Below, piece after piece: positions 24,113-33,817 of a DNA stretch of 64,000 nt. Location: the NCBI GenBank assembly GCA_019055375.1, contig JAHQIW010007054.1:1-64000 (forward strand), written 5' to 3'. Below the pieces are notes generated by a model. The model was not told the origin of the DNA. It worked only from the letters and a program-made list of their open reading frames with translations, and ran no database searches. The stretch comes from Parelaphostrongylus tenuis (taxonomy: Eukaryota; Nematoda; Chromadorea; Rhabditida; Metastrongylidae). Position numbers and translations under genes: made by a program. Position 1 is the first letter of the stretch, and the number at the start of each line of letters is the position of its first letter.

Positions 24113-24119
24113 ATTGCTT

Positions 24120-24890
24120 CTTATATGAAATTCACTGTATTTACGGGGCTCCGAACTCTTGTAACACTCTGTTGATTGAGAAATTATAATCAGACATCGA
24201 AAAGCCAGACCTGCTATGAATGTGATAAGAAGCAATTCGGTTTTGTATCGTTCATGACGTTACTTAACGTTTGATAATATCTGCATAACGTATCTCCATA
24301 AATTTCAAAGAATTGTGAGCCATATCTCATTTTTTTCCATGCGACTTTAATTTGCTTGTTGGGCGAGATTTTTTCCCCCGTACTCTTGAACTCCCTCTTA
24401 TACTTTTCCAGCTCGTTACAACCTGCCAATCAATGACGATCTCTTTGGATTTTTTTTTAATCTCGTTTACTAGTCTCCTGTTGATGAGGCGCTCAAGTAA
24501 AATGTCAAATTCGACCTCGACCGCAGACGACGTATGAAGTAACGCCCACAGTACATCAAAAGTTTGGAAGTGGGTGCGAAGCATTCTCCTAACACACTTA
24601 TAATGGACTCGATTGCGCGACTGATCGCTCAGTCGTTCAAACATTTCTTCATCTATTGAGAGAAGAGAGGAAAAAATAGTGAGAACAGGAAAAAAATATA
24701 GATGAGAGGGTTTATGGATAATCTTTGGTGTTTATTTTCGACGGAGACTAACGAAGTTATGTAAACATGTCAGAGTGATTCCCAAATACTCCTGCAGAGC
24801 GACTCCCACTCCAAACCACGATTTGAACATAATGATAACATAATAGAAAATGGACTATGTAATAAATAACACAGGTAACAAACAAACAAA
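24120..24890. other. no gene recognised
   Basis: A minus-strand open frame of 105 codons (24327-24644) is Arg/Lys-rich at its end and overlaps other small frames. No family or splice context was recognised. Confidence 0.4.
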
Positions 24891-24895
24891 CAAAT

Positions 24896-24896
<1 letters not shown>

Positions 24897-24933
<37 letters not shown>

Positions 24934-24966
24934 TGTGTGTGTATATATATGTAGAGAGAGAGAGAG
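24897..24966 (+). repeat. compound AT / GT / AG microsatellite
   Basis: Alternating AT with two short GT interruptions, followed by a run of AG. A short tandem array with no coding content. Confidence 0.9.
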
Positions 24967-25047
24967 TGCGTAAAAAGTTTCGATAAGTTTCCAGATTTTA
25001 CATCAGTGAACCTGATCACTGTTGTAGTATCTGAGAACACAAAGGGC

Positions 25048-25342
25048 GGATGTGGCGCAGTAGTTATAGGTGCTCTGCGTCGCAAGCAAGGTCGATGGTT
25101 CGATCTCGTGCTCATGGTTCACCAATTCATCCATCCCTCTGGGGTCGGTAGATTGCTAGCGGACTGATTGCAGACTTCTCTGGAAGAATAAGCAGTACTG
25201 ACTCTATACAGCGAGAGGCCACCGCGAGTCATTGCAAAGGCCAGATATGCATTCAATCACCTCAAACGAAGTCAAAAATTGAAGACGAGTGCATGCTCAT
25301 CCCTCAAGGATTGATCAGTGTCGAGAGCTTTATCTTTTTTTC
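25048..25342 (+). mobile_element. SINE-2, tRNA-derived, near full length
   Basis: The head has an A box (GTGGCGCAGTAGTTATAGG) and a B box (GATGGTTCGATCTCG), then a body with CCACCGCGAGTCATTGCAAAGG and a 3' end GTCGAGAGCTTTATC followed by seven T residues at 25335-25341, which looks like a Pol III terminator. Minus-strand copies are at 56010-56315 and 63555-63785. It does not fold as a normal tRNA because the acceptor ends do not pair. Confidence 0.75.
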
Positions 25343-26106
25343 ATTACAACAGTAAAAAAATTAATTCTTTTAATTGAAGGACAAATTACGCCTATTTGAT
25401 TAGCGATTATTGCAGTATACAACAAAATTCATAACAAAATCTCATAATTGCTTCCTTTGGCCTCTGCACATTTACGGAGGCGTTCGCGAAAATTCCAACG
25501 ATGCTCGCATATGTTTCCACTGTAATTCCGTCTCAAACGCGTGTCATAGCTGCTTAAAGAGCGTATACACAAGTGTAGCGAGTAGCTGAAACTTTTTCCT
25601 TTAACATGGACCACGGAGTAATTCACTAGATTGAGATTCGGCGACTTTAATAGCCAAGTTCCCTTGCCTCAAACGGGCCTCGAGACAGCTCTTGACAAAT
25701 GATAACCATTGAGCAGGCCGAATACATAGGAGCCCAGTCTTGCCAGAGTGTAAATCCGTCGGCGCCAAAGTGTAGATTATTTCAAGGCTCCAGTACGCTC
25801 CGTGAAACTTGCTGCTGGTAGCTGGCAGTGTTGATTTTGACGTTTCTGTTGATGGACCAGCAACGTCTTTCCGATGGCACAAATGCCGGCACACACTATC
25901 ACGGAAGCCGGAAAATGCCTGCGGCTCAGGGTTATTGCTACTTTGGACCTTTGCTGACCCTTCATGAGAAGTTGACGTCAATTTTGGAGACCGTAGAGTA
26001 ATGTGATCGTTGAAATTCTCTAATCCGTAAAAGCCATCTTCGCGAATCAAGTACCAGTTATTAAACGAATCATTCGGTGAGCCTTTGAAAGGTATTCTAT
26101 TCAAGA

Positions 26107-26318
26107 TCGAGTGTACAACAGTCTGTGTTAGGTAAAAATTTCACTTGACATAGAGTGTAAAACATTCGTCTTTGATAACTCTCTGGAGGGAGAGTAGGGC
26201 TCCCGAGAGAACTGACTATGAAAAGATCGAAAGACGACGGATTCTGCCCGACTGACGAGTCTGCAAGGACGAAACACGTGTATCGGGCTGTAAAAGAGCC
26301 CTTAGCACACCACATGAC
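26107..26318 (+). repeat. family A hammerhead repeat, best copy
   Basis: Begins GAGTGTACAACAGTCTGTG and ends AGCACACCACATGACA. It aligns with 23945-24112 and 60432-60617. It interrupts a minus-strand transposase relic. After the ribozyme comes a separate hairpin, GGGCT...AGCCC (26285-26301), present in all copies. Confidence 0.7.
26246..26288 (+). ncRNA. type I hammerhead ribozyme, complete core
   Basis: Stem I strand GCCCGA (26246-26251) pairs fully with TCGGGC (26283-26288), six base pairs. Core CUGACGA at 26252-26258. Stem II G59-C70, U60-A69, C61-G68, U62-G67 (last two digits of position) capped by a GCAA tetraloop at 26263-26266. GAAA at 26271-26274. Stem III is the palindrome ACACGUGU (26274-26281) with U16.1 at 26281 and H17 = A at 26282, so the predicted cut is after 26282. 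Every conserved core base is present. The loopless stem III suggests the active form is a dimer, as known for minimal type I hammerheads of Penelope-like elements. Confidence 0.85.
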
Positions 26319-26599
26319 AATTTGACTTAGAAAGTAAACATGAGAGATCTTGTATTTTAGCAGCAACTTATTTTTGACAATATCATGGACGCTCCACTGG
26401 TTGATCCCGGGCTTCCCAAGATTTTGCTCATCGAAAGATCTGGATCTCTTGAACTGGACCATTGGATCTTCTAAATGTTCTCGCAGTAGGTGAAGTCGTT
26501 AGACTACTTTTTCAAGAACGGTCCTCAATACCTCCTCTCTTTGAAACGTTTCACAGCGGTCTTCTGGACACCTGATGGTTTGAACTCAGATGACTTTAA

Positions 26600-27005
26600 C
26601 ACTGCCGGCCTTTTTCATTCCTGTCTTTATTTTGAACTATGGAAAGGATGCTAGTTGGTGCAAAAGTAAAAGCAGTTTCAGACCGTGATTCCAAAATGGG
26701 TGGTGAAGCAGTGTAGACCACTTGCGATATCAAGAACACATCTGATTCAATTACTGTTAACGAAGGCCCAGTGGAGCGGTGGTTCGAGAAGTCTGTAAAG
26801 TGAACGAGAGCTTCATGAGGAACGTCAGGAAAAAAAGGAAAAAAGGGCAACTGAGAGCAATCTTCGAAGCCGATCCACTCAAAACTGCACAAGATGTTGC
26901 AGAAGAACTCTACGTCAGCCATTCTACCATTCGTCTTAAGCAAATTAGAATAGTGAATGCTGTTCTAGCACAGTCTGAAACCGAAATCACTTATTCACCA
27001 ACCTA
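26600..27005 (+). mobile_element. mariner transposase N-terminal relic
   Basis: Plus-strand frames in order give an eroded N-terminal domain (TVNEGPVERWFEKS near 26760-26800) and then QLRAIFEADPLKTAQDVAEE and LYVSHSTIRLKQI (26850-26950), which match the paired-HTH linker region of Hsmar1/cecropia-type mariners. Several stops precede it and the catalytic domain is absent. Confidence 0.75.
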
Positions 27006-27009
27006 ATAA

Positions 27010-29990
27010 CGTGGATTGCATTTCTAACGAGCTCTAAAAGTTATGTTTCGCAGTCAAAACGGTAATTCCGAAAAATTTACTTCTACGAATTCAACTTCTG
27101 TTGTAACAGAGTTGAGGTGGCTTACGGAGTCATAGGAGATAGACTATGGAGAAAACGAACCCCATTCAATACGAACCAATGCAGATTGTAATGTTGGCTT
27201 GGAAATTTCGTTGTGATGAAGCTCACTGAGTGCAACTCGATAAGATCACGTAGACCCACATCGGAAGAGTGAATAGCTGCGCACAATCGAGTTAGATTAA
27301 TAGAGTTCTGAAAGAGAAGAAGACGTTGGAATGTTACTTCAATAGAGTTCCACACAAACTCCTTTTATACATGCACGATGATTAGCCGCCGTTAAGAAAA
27401 CAAATCTAATTTGATAAAGCAATAGCGAAACATTCCTGGATAAAAGACAACCCCGACACAAGTTCTACGTTTCAGGAGTGCTCCACCTCTGTGGATTCGA
27501 CTCAATGCGACAAGGAGCGCCCAAACTGCAGGACAACCATCTGTGATTCATCGACTGGGATTAGTTCGCTACTGAGGAAGACGGCGAGATCGAAACATAA
27601 TACCATTTCCTTGCATTTGCTATAATCGCCTTATTTGAAGAAAAATCTCACTTAATCACCATCGAACGCTGTACGGTCCTAGAGATAGCGATGAGATTTT
27701 GTCGTCCAAAACACCCAAAAATAGAAGGAAGAAAGTTCTGAGAGTTAAATGCAAAACAGAATCTACAAAATTTATCCGGGAAATGAGCAAAAGAATATAG
27801 CCCTTCATGTTAGAGAGTTTAGATGTGACTGTTCAAGCACGTTTATTTTGAAATATGACAAAATCTGCTGTAGTTAAAGAGATGAAAGTATGCACTTCTA
27901 TTACCGCTATGCACATTCATCACATACGGGAAAATCTCGCGATAAATGGGCCGCACGTTTCCTTATGTGCCTCTGAGAAGAAGGATAACAAACGAGCTAT
28001 CTTGATAAGGTGGAATTCTTTCTAAACCATTGTACGTTAGAACGACGACCAACATCATCTCAAGCACTCGCTCATTATCACCGTTGTCTCTTTTCGGTCT
28101 CTCAAAGAGTCATTTGATACGCTGTAGACAATTAATTTGTTGACAGTGACCCTGGCGGTGGTTTTTCATGTGAATCGCACTTGTCTGATTGCAAATTTTT
28201 CGACGAAATGAACTATGCAGTAAAGATTGCATACAGAAAAACATATATACACATCATTCCTCATAAATATCCTCTTATTTGCAGAGCATAAATGTCAAAG
28301 AAGATTGAACGCGTAATCGATATCCTGAGTATGGAAGGGAAAATACGAGAAGGGAAAATACGAGAAGTTCAACCACTGAATCCACCTCACATGCGACAAG
28401 AACATGATCGCTTAACGTTGTCGCTCAGTTGTCTAACTCTTCACTTTTACTCACGATTATGGGCTCAATATTCCTCAAAGAATATGTTTACATATAGATA
28501 CGTACGTGCAACACCACCTCTTTGAAGCTGAAAAGTTTTCAACTTGAACCTCAGAATTCAACCTGGAATTTCCGCGCTTTTTGGAACTTTCACGGATAAT
28601 TTTTTCTTCTCTTTGAATCATAGTGATATCTGTGTTTTTTCTTTCCAATTACTTGCGCAGTTGGAAGTGTATTGAGTAGATGACATCATTACCGGTTCTT
28701 TCAGCAGTGACCAAAAGATGAAGAAAGTGTACCAGCTACTCAAGCGCCGCATTGAAAATCGTTCTGTCGCGGCTATCGTTTCCTTGTGACACAAGAATCA
28801 CAATACTGAGCAAAAAATTCAGCAGCATGTTGCTTTGATATCACTTGAGCGAGTATCACTTCACATAACGGCTAAGACAAACTTCTCAACCGCTATCGTT
28901 CCAAGTAAAGCTCAACTGCCAAAAGAGGGAGACATATGCAGAATTATTTATAATCTTAAGTGAAGTGTGATGTCAGAGCAGATTAGGCAATTCAGTATAT
29001 GATATCTTTTCAAATTCTCATTGATTGTAGCTGTCCGTGTAAATGAAAGCGTGAAAAATAGAAGAAATGCCAGAAAGAACTTTTAAGTTTTTCAGCGCAA
29101 AAACGGGTACAGTCTTCGGCGTTGATTACTTCTTGAGAGATGCGCCATGCATTCAACTTTATCAGACTTCGTTTGATAATGGAGTACATATCTGACTTTA
29201 TGTATAAGACAAAGACTAACTTCTCATAATGGCTTCTGTCTACCATAGTATCAAGTCAGTGCTGCATTCATCTCACACAAATCTGGTACTTAATCATCTA
29301 CCTAAGAAAATTGGAAGGCATGGTTAGTCTTGAACATTGGATCGAATTGGATATATAAGTGCATGTTCCGCACCATATCAACTGTTGACAACATTCATTC
29401 TTCTTCATATTGTATCGCACTGTGCTCAATGTAAATATTTGTCATCTCATTCAGCTAATCTTTATCCGCATTGAGCAATCTTTGTTTCACTGACCACTTT
29501 AGTGGCGGCGCTTTTTGTATTCTGTCTTAGTCAAAGCCGTCACGCAGACTGTAAAACGAATGGAGAACTTATTCAGAACAGTCATCCTTTTTTTCTAGTC
29601 GCGCACGATGAATGAGCGACAGTAGACAAATGTTTTCTGATTAATTGAGTCTCTGAGAGTTCGAATCCCAAATGACGCTAAAGTTGTGCACATAACTCTA
29701 CATCTTTGGGTATAAATCATACTCTATTCCAAAACACTGTTTCCTCAATAGGTTTTCAGAGCGTCTTGTAAGACACTGATTCAATCGCTTCGCTAGCGTC
29801 CTTGCGATCCTCTCGCCCATCTTTTGCTCAACTTCACGTAGAAAGTCCCAATATTCAACGCTACCCGAATGTGGCCACAACTGTACGTTGACCTCTTTCT
29901 ACTGTCATTTATCTTTCTACACTAACTACATCGTGCCAACATTATAATTGAATGTTATCACAATCTCATCTGTACTTTTCAATAAACTAT
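27010..29990. other. spacer between duplication units, mostly unrecognised
   Basis: No supported exon. A worn SINE-2 3' part lies at about 29085-29225 (minus strand: ACTTCTTGAGAGATGCGCCA and the neighbouring GCATTCAA). A SINE-1 B-box and tail fragment lies at 29640-29715. A weak hammerhead-like string occurs at 27572-27600 (CTGAGGA ... GAAAC). A short direct repeat of GGGAAAATACGAGAA occurs twice at 28338-28366. Confidence 0.45.
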
Positions 29991-32176
29991 CTCATCGTAA
30001 TATTATTATGAGCTATATCTCCTCGTTGGAACTTTGACCATATCGTACTGTCGCCATAAATCAGGATTAGTATAGCCCGGATGAGACCCCCATTATGTTA
30101 GCCTCCTGTACCGTTACTACTGTGTTTCACACAAGAGCACCGCGCTACCCCATAGCCTATGGCTGAGGTACTCCTCTACCTCGAAACATCTTACTGAGTA
30201 CGTGTATCCTTTGTTTATTGGCCTTGTGACTATATAGCCGACATCACTGTTTCGCTATTGGCATATTGTCAATCTTGTGATTATTGCTACAAACCTTCAC
30301 ATTGCTCAAGTTTGAAATATTGCTCCGAAGTACAGTCAGAAGAGTTCCGTGTGGCAAATTCCTACAAAGCCGAGCCTTCCACTTTGATTTAGTGGTTATT
30401 TGCCGAGAACTGACTCGTGAGTTATTTTCCCACAGCAACCACTATCATTCGGAAAATATAAGTTTTTTTTGGCAGCTAAACCGCTAAGCCAGATCGAAAC
30501 TACCTACCAGAATCGACGATTTTGGCGCATTATCTTATAACTCACCTTTTCGGTAGACATTGATATTCCTTGTCTCAATTCTTGTCAAACAAAAGAAAAG
30601 CTCGAGTCATATTAGAGGGAAAGTTACTAGTTGTCTCTTCAGTCTAGTTGATCATGTGTTGTCTCCATGGTGAAGTTGATCATTGACCGAAATCATAACG
30701 AATCAAGTGGGCGTCGATAACGTCTGGCACTGTAACTGAGTGGAGTGCTTAGTTCACTTACTTTACTATGAACGTCCTTGAACCACATAGCGTTCCAATC
30801 TAGTTAATTTGAGCTGTTTCTGTTTTTAAAAATGTTTCTAATTATTTAAAGTGACTAACATGGAGCGTGATGATTCCAGTGTTACACCGATCTAAATTTG
30901 CTATTTTTTTCATTCTTAATTTGCCATGTCCAGGTTGCTGAAGTGTATTTTGAAAGGAAATTGTTTGAAGTGCTAGAGAGTTGTCAGACTTCTTTGCCTC
31001 TTTCACTTAATGAACCTATTATTAAGGTGTCCATAGCACTTTCTGTGGTGGTGATCTCAAATGCTGGAATGAATTTTTGCATCGAAACACCATTGGCTTT
31101 TGATAAATTTTATTGCGAACGAAAATAGGACCACTTGATGTTTATTATACATCCAGCATCCTTAACATAGATCGACTTTGTCGCTTTATTTGACGGTAAT
31201 TAGTCAGAGATTATTGTACTCTATGTAGAGATGATTTATTGCCAAAGGCTTCTATGACTACTGCTACGATTACGAAATCGCAGATCTACAAGTCGACAGA
31301 CGTATACGCACACTCTTCCGTTTTTTCTGTTCAACTTTGTGCCTCTTTTGAATTTTTGCTAACTATTATTGCCTAATTTTAACTATGAATGGTTGATACT
31401 AAATATTTTTGCTGTTACATTCATTTAATCATTATATTTTTTGTTTTGCATGACATTCTTGCATGATCACCCCATCAACTGAGAGGATCTCAGCAGTTTG
31501 TATTCCATTTCCTTTTTGCTAGTATCGACCATCCACGGAGGTCTTCGAGGTTGTACGTGTGGGTTTGGGCGCTGTTTGAGGGTTTTCGTCTTCATTATGA
31601 ACAAAGTTGGATTCTGATTGAGTCGACTTTCTTTGTAGTTCTGTGAGAGCCAAACTAGAAGCTTCTCACTTAGATTACATAAAATATCCTGATTCCAGAC
31701 AGTTCCAGCACCACTCCAGCTCTACATACCAATAGTGGGATCGGTGTACCCGTGCGGGAGGAGAGCAAACCAAAGCCGTGCTCGTGACGAACTGCACCAC
31801 TACCACTATACTTCCCACCCAGTCCCATTACTATTTGTTTTTCTAGGTCTACTATTAATATTGAAATTTAACAGCTAAGCTCAATTTTAATAGCCGATTT
31901 TCACTTTATCTCGCCCTATACAGAGTCAGATTGAGCTGAGTCGATTGTGCACTGTCATTCATTCTTACGATGTAGGTCTTAGTGTTCGCATCGATTCGCA
32001 TCCACTGAAGCGCTTCGCGAATTAGCAACCTAACACGGCAATTCCTTATTGCACACGGTTGTTGAATGATCGTCAACTGACAATAGCTTCCTTCCATAAC
32101 GATAATCCATCTTACGACATTCGACATTAAGCAAGGTGTCACATAGCACTTGGGGGAGCGATAGTTTTAAAAATCA

Positions 32177-32452
32177 GTGGATTTCAGTACAAGATTTGAG
32201 TTGGCCCACTTATCGCGAAGCACTCACTTCACAATAGCCGGCAACTATAACACCTTTGAGAATGTCATTGCTGAAACCTTCGAATTTCCGGCCTGTTTTC
32301 TCCAAAACTCAGAATCTAGATGGCATTGTGTTCGTCTTCTTGGACTATATCGTGCGGTGCATATGTTGATAGATTTGGGAGCATATCATGTCTCAAATAG
32401 ATGTCTATTTGTCACTCTTTTTGAGCCCATATGCACACAGTTATATAATTGA
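32177..32452 (+). CDS. open frame partly conserved between duplication units
   Basis: A 91-codon frame whose middle (CVRLLGLYRAVHMLID) is kept in unit 1 with mainly third-position changes, hinting at past selection on the plus strand. In unit 1 the frame is stopped right after this block. No family recognised; upstream and downstream splice sites are not clear. Confidence 0.25.
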   Translation: MDFSTRFELAHLSRSTHFTIAGNYNTFENVIAETFEFPACFLQNSESRWHCVRLLGLYRAVHMLIDLGAYHVSNRCLFVTLFEPICTQLYN

Positions 32453-33817
32453 ACAAAGCTAGTTTCCAAGTAGTACAAGCAGCAAAAACTTTCTAATTTC
32501 TATGCCTTGCAACTGTCATCCACGCTGGTGGGCTTCTTCGAGTGAAGAGACTGGCGCTATTACCATCACATGAACTTGTACATATTTTTAACAATCAATA
32601 CAGCTGATTTTCATCGTACTTTATTTATTGGACGGGAACGAATTTACCCCCTCTTACACAATTGTCTTAAAGAATGTTGACGTCCTTTTTGAGCCTATCC
32701 CACTTTTTATATCATCCGTCTCTTGTTTGTGACTATTTCCATCGCATGACCAATCCCTCTCAGACTGTTTTGTCTGCTGAAATGTCGACTTTTGTCTTTG
32801 AGCGTACTTTGATAGCTGTTGTGTAAATAGATGAATAGAATTCTCTGAATCCATCAGCTAATCGGTAGTTCTTTGAAATGTCACGTCGCTCTCCATATTA
32901 TAGGTGATATCCTTGTTTTTCATGTTTATTGGACACTTTGAACAGAAAACGTTGCTTCGCGTAAGATGCATGACCTAAAGTCAGAGGGTCATTCGGCTCG
33001 ATCTGTTTACCTTCGCAGAACAAGTTAAGCACGAACACAGCTTCCACTTCTTTGCAGTCCAATCCTTCTTTCCGCCCCGTTGACTTTTTGAGTATCGTTC
33101 TTTTTCACTAAAACAGCTCAGGAAGACGCCATCTTCAGCAAAAAAAATATCTTACCAGAAATTGCAATACAATTACTCACTCCGATGTAATACATTTCTC
33201 GCGAAGTGGTGCTCCTCACCGGAGCCTTTTCCCTATGAGTAAAGCAAGGTTACGATGGATGTGTTGTGCTTCCGTGATGCAATTGCAGGAGCAGTCAGCC
33301 AGTGTAATTACTTCTGGCTCAGATACTCCGTAGAAAATGACACTTACACTGTAGACTATTCTATGTGACGCTCTCAAGCACTTTTTGGTAAACCAAGGCT
33401 ACAGCGTGATATGTGGTACTCCCGACGGACTTCCATGACGCGTGACACAGATTGGAAGTGGTTCATGCCACAGAATCCCTAACTTAATCACGTTAGTTCT
33501 ATTAGATGTACCTCATCTGACGTGCTAGATGAACGTGATAAAAGAGCTTTTGTGAAGAGCCTGTAAAATATATTCATTGGTTAATTGGACAATCTTATGA
33601 TAATCTCTTTAGTAAATTAGCATTATGCACTGCAGTTTATTCTCAGGTTCTTGTATACTTCACAAGATGTGAAATTTATTTTGAAAGGAGCACTTCGGGC
33701 AGGTTTCGCTGTTGTCTAATAAAATTGTATATGGTTTCTGACTCATCTATCTATGAAGATGTGCGTTAAGTCTGATGATTTGGATTTTTCTCTCAGATAA
33801 AAAGAACTTTTTCGAAC

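Larger units (their letters stand above)
25430..26465 (-). mobile_element. Tc1/mariner-superfamily transposase relic, interrupted by a repeat
   Basis: On the minus strand the N-terminal piece (26460-26330) reads like GKPGINQWSVHDIVKNKL, matching FGISEWSLRNIVKNKL in the relic at 48485-49560. The DDE-domain piece (25920-25840) reads SRRHFPASVIVCAGICAIGK, matching SRSHFQASVMVxAGI at 49040-49100. Between them (26107-26318) sits the family A hammerhead repeat, a nested insertion. Stops and frame changes show it is dead. Confidence 0.65.

Noticed and set aside
25048..25120. Possible tRNA gene
   Set aside because: A and B boxes are present, but the acceptor ends do not pair and the sequence recurs with a long shared body, so it is a SINE. 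The same applies to the SINE-1 copies.
30165..30195. CTGAGGT ... CTCGAAAC as another hammerhead
   Set aside because: The string forms a simple GAGGTA/TACCTC hairpin and the last core A is T in both duplication units, so the core is not met.
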